From IMG/VR virus record IMGVR_UViG_3300009537_000002, positions 1-64,000 of that record: a stretch of DNA of 64,000 bases. One strand, given 5' to 3'. The notes under the pieces are model-generated. The model saw nothing but the letters and a program-made list of their open reading frames with translations. It did not search any database and had not been told where the DNA came from. Of this stretch, positions 7,903-16,176 are shown in pieces. Every line of letters begins with the position of its first letter. The first letter of the stretch is position 1. Origin of the DNA: a virus. The position numbers and the translations under genes are program-made.

Positions 7903-8192
7903 TACCTTTCTCCTGCCGCTGGTGGTGGACCTTGTTGAATTGTCGGTCTTCCTGCACCGACAGTCAAGCCATCCTTCTTCCCGATGGACCATTTATTCGC
8001 AACGTTTCCGCCGCAGTAGACAAAAAGTACTCCAAGCACAGCTGTGATCAGCTCACTGTACAGCTTAACGAAGACTGGGTTGAGACCTGCTACCCCAAAG
8101 CCCGCTAGGAGGACAAAGAGACAGATGATAGACATTCTGTACTTGCGGCCATCGGGAATGCTAGGAGTTTTGATCTTCTTTCTAAAAGCCAT
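7902..8192 (-). CDS. Two-helix membrane protein, holin-like
   Basis: The start at 8192 (MAFRKKIKTPSIPDGRKYR) overlaps the upstream stop as TAATG. Two hydrophobic segments follow a basic N-terminus: about residues 20-38 (MSIICLFVLLAGFGVAG) and 47-66 (ELITAVLGVLFVYCGGN). The polar tail is Gly/Pro-rich. Size (96 aa), topology and charge fit a holin. Neighbours are small membrane or secreted proteins, so a lysis role is plausible. Many small phage membrane proteins look the same, so the call is tentative. Confidence 0.55.
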   Translation of the reverse strand: MAFRKKIKTPSIPDGRKYRMSIICLFVLLAGFGVAGLNPVFVKLYSELITAVLGVLFVYCGGNVANKWSIGKKDGLTVGAGRPTIQQGPPPAAGER

Positions 8193-8551
8193 TATTTCAC
8201 CTGCCACTTGAATTTCATTGGGTATACTTTGAGACCCTTGTCATTAGCCTTCTTCACGATGAATTTGTAATATTCATCGGCTTCCTTCTTGCTGTGGAAG
8301 TCCTGACACAAAGGCTCATAGGCACCCTTGAGCTTCCACTGCTTTTTCACAGCTTCAGCAAAAGCCTTCTCTCTGGTCTTGTAGTGCTTACCAGAATTCT
8401 TGTTGCTATTCTGAATATCAGAGACTATGAGAGCGGGTGTTTGGTTGAGGAACCCGATCTGCATACAGTTCCATAGCTGGGGCATTGGCATACCAGCGCT
8501 TGCGAGTTGTGGAAGCCCAAGTATTACAAGCAGTGTCATCAACTTTTTCAT
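8192..8551 (-). CDS. Secreted small protein with signal peptide, 119 aa
   Basis: The N-terminus is a classical signal peptide (MKKLMTLLVILGLPQLASAG) with cleavage likely after ASA. The mature part is basic, with two cysteines (WNCMQIGFL and EPLCQDFHS) that could form a disulfide, and a charged helical end (KKEADEYYKFIVKKANDK). It likely acts in the periplasm. It sits between the holin-like and spanin-like genes, so lysis or envelope interaction is a reasonable guess. No family was recognised. Confidence 0.65.
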   Translation of the reverse strand: MKKLMTLLVILGLPQLASAGMPMPQLWNCMQIGFLNQTPALIVSDIQNSNKNSGKHYKTREKAFAEAVKKQWKLKGAYEPLCQDFHSKKEADEYYKFIVKKANDKGLKVYPMKFKWQVK

Positions 8552-8555
8552 ATCG

Positions 8556-8954
8556 TTACTCGTTTGCTAGTTTGTCTAGCGCCTTTTCAATCTTGTCCAA
8601 TGTCCTAGTGGTTTGTGTTCGCCACTGATCATCGGCTGCTCCTTTTATCTGGAGCTCAATTACTTCTGCCCTAAGTTTATCAGTCTCAGCCTTCCAAAGC
8701 ACTTCCTTTTTGTCTCTGTCTTCTTTGATCTCACTGATCTGAGTAGAGACAGTAGACAGTTCAGCCTTGGTCATACCCCAGTTCACACCGAGACCGATGA
8801 TTACAGCCAAAATGCTTATTACCGTGGTTAGCCATTTGAGGATCTTGCCGGATGAATCAACAGCCTGGCTTACTGTACCATGTTGTTGTGTTGCTTCGGC
8901 GGCCTCCAGGCGTCCCCTGAGTCGAGCAACTTCTTGCTCGAGTTCATCAGACAT
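8556..8954 (-). CDS. Coiled-coil membrane protein, spanin- or holin-like, 132 aa
   Basis: An N-terminal coiled coil (LEQEVARLRGRLEAAEATQ) precedes one transmembrane segment, about residues 38-58 (ILKWLTTVISILAVIIGLG). A second, longer coiled coil runs to the C-terminus. A central membrane helix between coiled coils occurs in some phage holin/spanin-type proteins and in some tail or membrane scaffold proteins. It is next to other membrane genes, hence the tentative lysis grouping. No enzymatic motif is present. Confidence 0.55.
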   Translation of the reverse strand: MSDELEQEVARLRGRLEAAEATQQHGTVSQAVDSSGKILKWLTTVISILAVIIGLGVNWGMTKAELSTVSTQISEIKEDRDKKEVLWKAETDKLRAEVIELQIKGAADDQWRTQTTRTLDKIEKALDKLANE

Positions 8955-8970
8955 CCTATTCAGTCTCCTG

Positions 8971-9723
8971 CTATTGAGATCGGTCTATGTGTCTATCTAC
9001 AAATTCTACGACGTGATCCCCTCTTGTAGCAAGGGCACCGTCCTTCAAATTGTGATCGTACAAGTACCTTACCACGATGCCAATAACCTTTCCATTCCAG
9101 ATTACGGGACAACCTGAGGAACCTGGCTCAATGTTTACGGCCAAAAACATCAGCTCTCTTGGTGTTAGATGTGGAGGGTCCTGGCTCGTCATGGAAATAA
9201 TGAATCCATCACGACGGACTGGAAAATACCCAGAAGGAGCTCCAATGACGACGATTGGATCCTCGACTTCCACAACACTCATGTCTCCATGGAGTTCAAG
9301 GGGAGGAAGACCATGGTCCTCAGATTTAATGAGACACATATCGTGAGGAGCCTTCTTGTTCTTTTCGGCGTTAGCGACGATAGTGGCTTCAGCATAGTCT
9401 ACAATCTCACCGTGTCTGTCAGCGATCTGAACCTTCATTTTCTTGGAGGCCAAGCCTTCTTTGTTCTTTTCTTGTAGACGAGTACAGTAATGCCCCGCTG
9501 TTAGGAAGTGATCTTTGCTGACAGCAAAGCCTGTCGCTTGGTAGCGTGAGTGGCCCTTCTCACCAGGTTGCAGAAGTAGCTTGACGATGCTCTGACGATA
9601 CTGGACGTGGGTGTTCTGTGGTTGGATAGTCACACGCTGAATCTTGGTGATACACGACATGCACGACATGCCAATAAACATACTTAAGAGTGCAGCACAT
9701 ATGATCCGTTCAATCCAACGCAT
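8971..9723 (-). CDS. Secreted trypsin-like serine protease
   Basis: The 250-aa protein has an N-terminal signal or anchor segment (about residues 6-24) ending in MSCMSC, where either Cys could be lipidated although the lipobox is weak. The chymotrypsin-fold triad is complete: His78 in TAGHYC, Asp128 in HDMCLIK and Ser203 in EPGSSGCPV. Length and spacing match secreted S1-family proteases. It probably acts outside the inner membrane. Possible substrates are host envelope proteins or phage virion proteins; neither is shown. Such proteases are unusual in phage genomes. The next gene downstream starts 17 bases after its stop. Confidence 0.8.
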   Translation of the reverse strand: MRWIERIICAALLSMFIGMSCMSCITKIQRVTIQPQNTHVQYRQSIVKLLLQPGEKGHSRYQATGFAVSKDHFLTAGHYCTRLQEKNKEGLASKKMKVQIADRHGEIVDYAEATIVANAEKNKKAPHDMCLIKSEDHGLPPLELHGDMSVVEVEDPIVVIGAPSGYFPVRRDGFIISMTSQDPPHLTPRELMFLAVNIEPGSSGCPVIWNGKVIGIVVRYLYDHNLKDGALATRGDHVVEFVDRHIDRSQ

Positions 9724-9763
9724 CCACTAATGGTATCATCGAGATCCAATTTGGTCTAGCTAG

Positions 9764-10744
9764 CTATACGATATGCCCCACAGCGGCCAAGTCAGACTGA
9801 AGCATATCATTGACCAAGTCTTTGAATGACGTCTCTGGTTCCCATCCAAGCAGTTTTTTGGCTTTCGAACTGTCACCAAGAAGTACATCAACCTCAGCAG
9901 GTCGATAGAATCTTGGGTCTACCTCAACATATTTGCGGTAGTCGCCGAGTCCGGCATAATCAAATGCAATTGCACAGAACTCTCGAATAGAGTGAGTCTC
10001 TCCAGTAGCCAAAACAAAGTCTTCTGGCTGGTGATAGTTGAGCATTCGATACATACCATCTACATAGTCGCGAGCGTGTCCCCAATCTCGTTTTGAGTCG
10101 AGGTTGCCAAGGTAAAGCTTTTGCTGACGTCCGTCCACGATGTTGGCCACACCCAAAGTAATCTTCCGCGTGACAAAATTGGGGCCGCGCCGAGGAGACT
10201 CATGGTTAAACAGAATACCATTGCAAGCAAACATCTTGTACGCTTCGCGGTAGTTGACCGTAATCCAGAAGCCGTAAAGCTTGGCACACCCATATGGAGA
10301 GCGTGGATAAAACGCTGCAGTCTCATCTGTGAGCGTTTCCCCATCTTGACCTCCGAATAGTTCTGACGTTGACGCCTGATAGAATCTAGTATGTATACCT
10401 GAGTCACGGATTGCCTCCAAGCAGTTAAGTACGCCCAGGCCAGTAGCCTGGAGAGTGTATGTGGGTTGTTTGAATGAGGAGCCTACGTGGGACTGGCTTG
10501 CCAGGTTGTAGAACTCATCGGCCTTTGCTAGCTTGCAAAGTTTGTTGAGACTAGGAGGGTCGAGTAGGTCGCCTTCGATGATCTCTAGGTCTTTCTCGTT
10601 CTCTAGATGTGCTGAGCATCCGAGGTCGTTATTGGATGTACGGCGCTTGAAGCCATACACTTTGTAATCTTTCTCGAGCAGGAGTTCAGCGAGGTATGAA
10701 CCATCTTGGCCGGTGACCCCTGTAACTATTGCTGTCTTCTTCAT
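9764..10744 (-). CDS. gmd: GDP-mannose 4,6-dehydratase
   Basis: This extended short-chain dehydrogenase/reductase converts GDP-mannose to GDP-4-keto-6-deoxymannose, a precursor of fucose, rhamnose, perosamine and related sugars. The NADP site G9-VTG-QDG15 is at the N-terminus. The catalytic set lies in ASTSELFGG (Thr about 126, Glu128) and YGCAK (Tyr151, Lys155). The Gmd-specific region NHESPRRGPNFVTRKIT is intact. At 326 aa it is near family length. The ATG at 10744 overlaps the previous stop as ATGA with GAGG upstream; a TTG six bases earlier is the alternative. No reductase or epimerase gene is in the window to complete a pathway. Confidence 0.93.
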   Translation of the reverse strand: MKKTAIVTGVTGQDGSYLAELLLEKDYKVYGFKRRTSNNDLGCSAHLENEKDLEIIEGDLLDPPSLNKLCKLAKADEFYNLASQSHVGSSFKQPTYTLQATGLGVLNCLEAIRDSGIHTRFYQASTSELFGGQDGETLTDETAAFYPRSPYGCAKLYGFWITVNYREAYKMFACNGILFNHESPRRGPNFVTRKITLGVANIVDGRQQKLYLGNLDSKRDWGHARDYVDGMYRMLNYHQPEDFVLATGETHSIREFCAIAFDYAGLGDYRKYVEVDPRFYRPAEVDVLLGDSSKAKKLLGWEPETSFKDLVNDMLQSDLAAVGHIV

Positions 10745-11661
10745 TTCCAATCCTCTGGATGTGGTATCACATCAAATGTTGCTTCCACAATCTCGTCGGA
10801 GATTGGGATGTGTGTTTCCCGGATAGGTTTTCCGTTACACACGTTCTCTAGTATAACAACTTCGGCCGGGCTGCTGCCAATCAACATCGTGTCCAAATGT
10901 TCTATGTAGTACATGCCCCGAGTCCAACCTCGTTTAGCAAGTTCGCTACCACCTTCGGTGCTCGTCTCTTGATAGAGCACACGGCGGATGTCCCATGTCA
11001 CAGGATCGAGCGTAATCGTCCTAGACTTACGAGAGTTGTTGATTGCAATCTCACCAGTTGGTAGTTCCCAGATATCATGTGAACCACGGAGCAGTTCCTG
11101 GTTTTCCAAAACTACCTTGTCGCTTTCTCTTTCAAATACGATTGCCGCTTTTGCGCACAGTCCATACTTATCTGAAAAAGAGTTGAAGTGTAGCGTGTCG
11201 TTGTTGCCCTCATCACTATCAGGAGGAGAAAGACCGGGATGAATACTTGTGTAGTCAGAGAAACAAACCCACTGACTTGCATGTGGATGAAACTTCCAGA
11301 TGGCATTCTGTCGCGTGTTGGTTACCAACAAAGTACTGGGAAACGCCTCGTAGATCTGATGAATGTCCTGACACCTCTTTGACCAGTAACCTTTGTAGAT
11401 ATGCATAGATTCGGGCTCGATTTCAAAAATGCCGTCAAAGCCAGCAGCATACAAATAATCTCGTCCAAGAGATTTGTTCTGAACAAATGCCAGTCCTCGA
11501 GCTCCTCGAGTTCCTCCTCGTGGATTCTTCAAGTCAAACATTGCAAGAGGTAGACGGACTGAATTCAGAATCTCTCCGGACTCAACATCTACACAGTAGA
11601 CACGGCTGGATTCTTCCTTGTTCTTCCCTCTCCCTACTGTACTGACAAATACTCTCTTCAT
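10741..11661 (-). CDS. Beta-propeller-like protein in glycan cassette, 306 aa
   Basis: The protein is built from short repeated beta stretches, e.g. SSRVYCVDVESGEIL, DYLYAAGFDGIFEIE, TLLVTNTRQNAIWKF and GEIAINNSRKSRTITL. These read like propeller blades of the kind seen in NHL or SMP-30-like folds. There is no signal peptide or membrane segment. It overlaps both neighbours by ATGA, so it is co-translated with the glycosyltransferases and Gmd. A role in sugar transfer, lactonase-type chemistry or recognition is possible. No specific family or catalytic residues were identified. Confidence 0.6.
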   Translation of the reverse strand: MKRVFVSTVGRGKNKEESSRVYCVDVESGEILNSVRLPLAMFDLKNPRGGTRGARGLAFVQNKSLGRDYLYAAGFDGIFEIEPESMHIYKGYWSKRCQDIHQIYEAFPSTLLVTNTRQNAIWKFHPHASQWVCFSDYTSIHPGLSPPDSDEGNNDTLHFNSFSDKYGLCAKAAIVFERESDKVVLENQELLRGSHDIWELPTGEIAINNSRKSRTITLDPVTWDIRRVLYQETSTEGGSELAKRGWTRGMYYIEHLDTMLIGSSPAEVVILENVCNGKPIRETHIPISDEIVEATFDVIPHPEDWK

Positions 11662-12713
11662 TTCAGCTGCTCCAAAAACAATCTAAGACGCCCTTCCTCG
11701 AGATCAAAGTCCACACACTCCCTGAATCTATTGTATGCATTCTCACACATCTTGGCATGTCTCTCTGGCTCAGAGTGGTACTTCAAGGCCTCTACAATCT
11801 CCGTTCCTGTACGTATAGAGGTGTCTATACACGTAACACCATCTTGTAGTAATTCTGAGGCCAGACAGCCCCTGTAGTGGGCCCCATACACTACTGCAGG
11901 CCTACCACATGCATATGAGGAGTAGAGAACATGACCATACCCGTCTCCTCCTGGCTTATAATGCCACGTAAACGCTGAATCTTTCATAGCATTAGCCACC
12001 GCCGGTGCCCCCTGCAATTGCAACTGCATCCCTGCACCATAGGTAGTACCCACCCATCCTGGTAGTGCACTCATAACATTAGTGAAAAGACTAGGCTTTT
12101 TCATGTAATGAACATAACTGTTAATGATGTTGTGAAACTTAGGGGGCTCGTATTTGAATACATCTAGGTCAAATTCCTGGTGATATGACACTATTTGCTG
12201 GTTATGACCTGGATGGTACCCATCAATTCGTGCTGATACCATTGCATTTTGCACCCCAGGGGGGATCTGCCAGTTGTTTCCCATCTGAAATACGAGTTTT
12301 GCATGTGGTTGGCACTGTTGAATCAGTGTTTGGTAGGGCACAACGTGCTGTGGCATGCTTGCGATGACGATATCGAAGTCCATTTCACGGAATTTATCGA
12401 GTCTCACTGCTCGATGAGTGGTCCCGAACGTTAAATCCTTGATGTAATACACCCCATCTTCGATTGTGTAGTGCAAATTCTTGCGTTCAACCTCTGGAAG
12501 CGGGTCCCCATGCACGTCATGAGGCACTTCGGTACCCTGATGTAGTCCTAAAAACTGTTCTGCAGTGTTTGGATGGTTGTAAACTTTCCAAAATCCTTGT
12601 TCCCACCACTCTTTTCCGATGGGTCGATACAATTCCCACCCTAATCTTGTCTCGAAAAGACGATATAGAGAGTGAAATAGTGCTTGATGATGGAAATCAG
12701 CTAGTACTTTCAT
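11658..12713 (-). CDS. Glycosyltransferase-like protein (GT-B type)
   Basis: The ATG at 12713 (MKVLADFHHQALFHSLYRLF) overlaps the upstream stop as ATGA. The 351-aa product shows GT-B features: FDIVIASMPQHV in the N-terminal Rossmann-like half, and a C-terminal donor-binding-like stretch (KPGGDGYGHVLYSSYACGRP, then AHYRGCLASELL). It ends in a helical tail typical of GT4-like folds. It should transfer a nucleotide-activated sugar, but donor and acceptor are unknown. Similarity to classic families is weaker than for the genes at 16889-20353. Confidence 0.6.
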   Translation of the reverse strand: MKVLADFHHQALFHSLYRLFETRLGWELYRPIGKEWWEQGFWKVYNHPNTAEQFLGLHQGTEVPHDVHGDPLPEVERKNLHYTIEDGVYYIKDLTFGTTHRAVRLDKFREMDFDIVIASMPQHVVPYQTLIQQCQPHAKLVFQMGNNWQIPPGVQNAMVSARIDGYHPGHNQQIVSYHQEFDLDVFKYEPPKFHNIINSYVHYMKKPSLFTNVMSALPGWVGTTYGAGMQLQLQGAPAVANAMKDSAFTWHYKPGGDGYGHVLYSSYACGRPAVVYGAHYRGCLASELLQDGVTCIDTSIRTGTEIVEALKYHSEPERHAKMCENAYNRFRECVDFDLEEGRLRLFLEQLK

Positions 12714-13477
12714 GGTTTCCTCGCATTGATACGATCCATATTGTCTCTCACCCAATGAATTAAACCAAAATCAAAGGTGTTCCACTGTTTGATACGTGCA
12801 AAAACGTCTGAATCAAGTGTTGTTCTCGAGGGACGAGCCTCTGATTTGTTCTCTACCAGCATTGTTTCAGGTACTTTCCACCCGAATCGCTCTGAAAGAG
12901 CAGGCCATGCAGCATTCAAACCACCTGAGAACCCAATCCAAGCGAAAGATTCATCAATGTTGTGCTCTGCTAACGCTAAATTCACCCCATTAACAGGCTT
13001 TGGGCCCATGTCAGCCTTCTTTCCACTGATATGCAGCCCTGAAACTTGCCTAACCTGGTGATTATTCATCTGATCAAACAGTAGTTCTGCTATGTAAGGG
13101 TCTAGTTGCTTGTACGTATCCTCTTGAAAACATTGGTCTAATGTCAAAGTTTGTAAAGCATTGTAAAGCACATGACCCTTACACCTGTCTTCTCTAAGAT
13201 AGTAGTAGGTAGATAGAACCCTATCTACAGGATGACGCAGTAATGTCAGATACTTACACTTCTGTGGTAGCTTTCTATGGGTACCCCACGGGGCATGCCC
13301 ACTGATATACCTTAGACCCCTCAATTGCTCCTCAGTCATGTTGTGTAGGGCCCTAGGGTGGTCTACAGACATATTGATAGGGCATAATTGTTCTGGGGGG
13401 TAGTTAGGACGTACCCCTGCGGTAAAAGACGTACCTGCACACTTAAATATGTGCATAAAGATTAATGTTTCTGTCAT
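12710..13477 (-). CDS. PAPS-dependent sulfotransferase
   Basis: The start at 13477 (MTETLIFMHIFKCAGTSF) overlaps the upstream stop as ATGA. The 5'-phosphosulfate loop H9-IFKCAGTS17 with Lys12 is the hallmark of the sulfotransferase fold and resembles the HIPKTAGTS form of carbohydrate sulfotransferases. The 3'-phosphate motif LLRHPVDRVLSTYYYLR carries Arg81 and Ser89. SGHAPWG at about 59-65 supplies a His usual in the heparan-sulfate-type group. The enzyme would move sulfate from PAPS to a sugar hydroxyl, probably on the glycan made by the surrounding genes. It is rare in phages. Confidence 0.85.
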   Translation of the reverse strand: MTETLIFMHIFKCAGTSFTAGVRPNYPPEQLCPINMSVDHPRALHNMTEEQLRGLRYISGHAPWGTHRKLPQKCKYLTLLRHPVDRVLSTYYYLREDRCKGHVLYNALQTLTLDQCFQEDTYKQLDPYIAELLFDQMNNHQVRQVSGLHISGKKADMGPKPVNGVNLALAEHNIDESFAWIGFSGGLNAAWPALSERFGWKVPETMLVENKSEARPSRTTLDSDVFARIKQWNTFDFGLIHWVRDNMDRINARKP

Positions 13478-14481
13478 GTTATGGGTCTCAGGATGTTTCC
13501 TAGGGTACCTTCGTGTTGGGATACCGCAGCTCGAGATAAACCACACCCCTTTATGCTTCTGTTCACAGCTTCCTTATACTGTAGGTTAAAATAGGCTGCA
13601 GGAGAAGACTGAGGGACAGGGAAGAGCTTGTTCATCATTGACCACCATGCAAACTTCTTTTCGAAATGAACTCTAATCGTATGATCAGGAACAGGAGGAA
13701 ACCCCTTTGGTTTGTTCCAGTTTTTGTTACCAATTGGGATCATATTCTCATCGAGAAGATGACCATTGAGAGTTGTCGAGCCGGAACCAACGTGGATCCA
13801 AGGAGGAGGAATCTTATTTTCTCTGATGACATCAATGAGTCTCCATTGTTTTATTTGGTGGACAGACAAGCCCAGGGCTCTAAGTTGAATAGAAGCCCAA
13901 ACGAATGTATCGCCACCGGTCTCTTGGGTTGGAGTAAAATCGAGCTCAGGAATGAATACGCCAGGAGCATATCTCTTTGCTCTGAAATTACAGTCTGTCT
14001 TTCGCAGGTCTTCTGTCCGACACGCAAACAACGAGGGCCAGAAGTTTGGTTGTAATGCCTCGTCACCTGTCAGACCGAACTTGCGTGCTGTCGCCTTGAT
14101 GATTTGTGGACCAACGCAACCACGCATTGATCCAACCATGTCTTTGTGTCCGCTCTCTACAATGTGAAACCAATTCTGCACTGCGTCTGGAGTTTGTACG
14201 TAGAAGTCATCCTCGAGAATGAGGACATGGTCTTCACCTACTATCTTGAGTAGTTCAGTTAGAGCGGGACCGTGATCGATGAACTTATGATGATGGATGA
14301 TTGTTGCTTCACAACTCAGGAAGAGGTCGTTCACATATTGGAAGATGGGATCCTCGGCCGGTGAGTTCAAACAAACGTAGAGCTTATCAACGTGTTGCTT
14401 GATATACTTTTTGTATGATGATACCCACCCGGCGCAGATGTATGGATCTCCTGGAGTGGGCAACAAGATCGCCCGGCTCAT
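13474..14481 (-). CDS. Glycosyltransferase-like protein (GT-A type)
   Basis: The 335-aa protein begins with a GT-A-like Rossmann strand (AILLPTPGDPYICAGWVSSY). It has an acidic metal-binding candidate E90-DD92 in HVLILEDDFYV, followed by a helix and GSMRGCVG. The C-terminal part contains HVGSGSTT, which may bind the sugar or acceptor. There is no membrane anchor. It overlaps the sulfotransferase gene by ATGA. Sugar and acceptor cannot be predicted. A related non-transferase fold is possible but less likely in this cassette. Confidence 0.65.
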   Translation of the reverse strand: MSRAILLPTPGDPYICAGWVSSYKKYIKQHVDKLYVCLNSPAEDPIFQYVNDLFLSCEATIIHHHKFIDHGPALTELLKIVGEDHVLILEDDFYVQTPDAVQNWFHIVESGHKDMVGSMRGCVGPQIIKATARKFGLTGDEALQPNFWPSLFACRTEDLRKTDCNFRAKRYAPGVFIPELDFTPTQETGGDTFVWASIQLRALGLSVHQIKQWRLIDVIRENKIPPPWIHVGSGSTTLNGHLLDENMIPIGNKNWNKPKGFPPVPDHTIRVHFEKKFAWWSMMNKLFPVPQSSPAAYFNLQYKEAVNRSIKGCGLSRAAVSQHEGTLGNILRPIT

Positions 14482-14489
14482 CTCTTCTC

Positions 14490-15164
14490 CTAATAGACGT
14501 CATTCAGAGCGATGATATTGTCGTCTGTCTTCCTGGTCTTCTGGAATAATACCATTCCACGAGGGTTAGGTACATGGATCAGTTGCACTTGGAAATCTGT
14601 GATGTAGCTCTGGAGTTTGGGTCTCCACTGACCGTATGGCCAGTCCAGTACGCCATGATATGTCTGCCCGTGTCTTCCTAGACTAGGATGAAGATCGTGA
14701 ATGGCAATCAGCCCTCCTTCTTTCACATTGGGCCAGAACCTGATGAACTCGTCGAAACGAAACTGTGGCTCTGAGTCCAGGAAAAGAAAATCGATGTCTT
14801 CTGGCATTTCTGCCGTGAGCGAAGACTCGAGGACTCCTTTGATCCTGTGCTTTAGATCGAGATCAAACCATAGAGCGTTTGCGTTCTGCAACAGAGGAGG
14901 AATGACCTCATATGTAGTCAGCTGTCCGGACCGATTATCCTCCAAAGCCTGGGCAATGTACGCACTCGAGATGCCAAGGTGTGTGCCTGTCTCAACAACA
15001 ATGTTTGGTCGCCAAGCTCGCACGAGACCGTAGAGCATCTCTGCTACCTCCACTTCAACTCCTCCAGAGTTGAACATAGAGTACTTCTGATTTGGGTCAG
15101 ACACTTCCGGCTCAATCTTAAGCCGTTTGGTCCTTGCTAGCATACTGTCTGTAAGACTACTCAC
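14490..15164 (-). CDS. SAM-dependent methyltransferase
   Basis: The GTG at 15164 has GGAG seven bases upstream and overlaps the previous gene by eight bases. The 224-aa product has motif I VVETGTHLGISSAY, an acidic strand after it (LTTYEVIPP), DFLFLDSEPQF as the post-motif strand, and IAIHDLHPSLG later. This is the class I methyltransferase layout seen in macrocin/TylF-like and related sugar O-methyltransferases. It probably methylates a sugar of the glycan assembled by this cassette. The target is inferred from context only. Confidence 0.8.
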   Translation of the reverse strand: MSSLTDSMLARTKRLKIEPEVSDPNQKYSMFNSGGVEVEVAEMLYGLVRAWRPNIVVETGTHLGISSAYIAQALEDNRSGQLTTYEVIPPLLQNANALWFDLDLKHRIKGVLESSLTAEMPEDIDFLFLDSEPQFRFDEFIRFWPNVKEGGLIAIHDLHPSLGRHGQTYHGVLDWPYGQWRPKLQSYITDFQVQLIHVPNPRGMVLFQKTRKTDDNIIALNDVY

Positions 15165-16176
15165 CGAGATACTCCTTCCATGACGCAGAGATCATATCTT
15201 TGTTAAAATGTCGAATCGCACTGTCACGACCATTCTTACTGACCTTGGCTGCCAGCTCATCATTGGTCAACAAGACCTGAATGATCTTCTGTAGCTGCAC
15301 TGGGTCATCAGATACAAACCCGTTGAATCCATTTTGGATTAAGTCAGGTACCTCATACAACTGGTGGTTCTGCAGATGTGCCGCGTTGCCATGCTGTGGA
15401 CCAATGGCCACAATAGGAATGCCAGTCATCCACGCTTCCATGAAGTTGAGAGTGTAAGATGCAGGATGAGTACCGGTATAGAAGTAGACTCGATTGGTCC
15501 TCATCTCTTCCTTGAGCTGCTCATACGGAACAGCACCACTAGTCCAGTCCTGCCCTTCATTGCCTGGACCAAAAAGATGACGATCGAATGGACGCGTCAC
15601 TTGTTCAAACAACGAGTAGTTACAGGCAACATCTCTGCTCTTCATGTTCTGAGCGAACGTGACAACTCTCTTCTTCTCTCCTGTCCAACCTCCATACTGC
15701 TCTGGGTCTTTGTAGAAGCGAATGAGTGCGTTCTGACCAGCGAAGCCGGGGATGTTGGCTTCACGAGGAGAATAGCGAACTACTTCAACTCCTTGGGCCA
15801 CATACTGACCCATGGCTTGCTCTGTAGAAGTTACAGACTGTCCAATGGTTCGCCAGATGACGCGAGTGTCTTTGAGAGCCTTCCAGTTACCTGAAATCCA
15901 ACGTGGCAGGTGCATGACGATGACACAGTCGAAATTGTCTACAAACTCTTTCGTGAGACAGTCTCTAGAGTCAATACCAGGCTCAGCTAGCTTGCTGTAT
16001 TGTTCCAGCCACTCGGGACGAATGGTCATACCAGGAATAGAAGGACGCTTATTGTCATGAGGAGTGACGGGATTCACATAGGCTCCTGCCGGAAATACTT
16101 CGTGTCCCATCTCGTGTAGCATCTTCACTTCCTCATACTCGAGGATAGAATGACAGGACAAATAGAGGATCTTCAT
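15157..16176 (-). CDS. Glycosyltransferase, GT4-like (GT-B)
   Basis: The start at 16176 (MKILYLSCHSILEYEEVKML) overlaps the upstream stop as TAATG. The N-terminal domain has the Rossmann-like MKILYLS strand and a V-I-V-M-H-L-P segment. The C-terminal donor domain includes PASYTLNFMEAWMTGIPIVA and GFNGFVSDDPVQLQKII, both typical of GT4 enzymes. The last helix is standard for the fold. The product would be a retaining sugar transferase in the cytoplasm. Substrates are unknown. Confidence 0.8.
   Translation of the reverse strand: MKILYLSCHSILEYEEVKMLHEMGHEVFPAGAYVNPVTPHDNKRPSIPGMTIRPEWLEQYSKLAEPGIDSRDCLTKEFVDNFDCVIVMHLPRWISGNWKALKDTRVIWRTIGQSVTSTEQAMGQYVAQGVEVVRYSPREANIPGFAGQNALIRFYKDPEQYGGWTGEKKRVVTFAQNMKSRDVACNYSLFEQVTRPFDRHLFGPGNEGQDWTSGAVPYEQLKEEMRTNRVYFYTGTHPASYTLNFMEAWMTGIPIVAIGPQHGNAAHLQNHQLYEVPDLIQNGFNGFVSDDPVQLQKIIQVLLTNDELAAKVSKNGRDSAIRHFNKDMISASWKEYLGE

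Noticed and set aside
9757-9766. CTAGCTAG palindrome after the Gmd gene
   Set aside because: The stem is short and A+T-rich with no T-run, so it is not a credible terminator; the gap is only 40 bases.
13153-13172. Tandem ten-base repeat (ttgtaaagca twice)
   Set aside because: It lies inside the sulfotransferase gene, encodes ordinary residues and is too short to be a repeat element.
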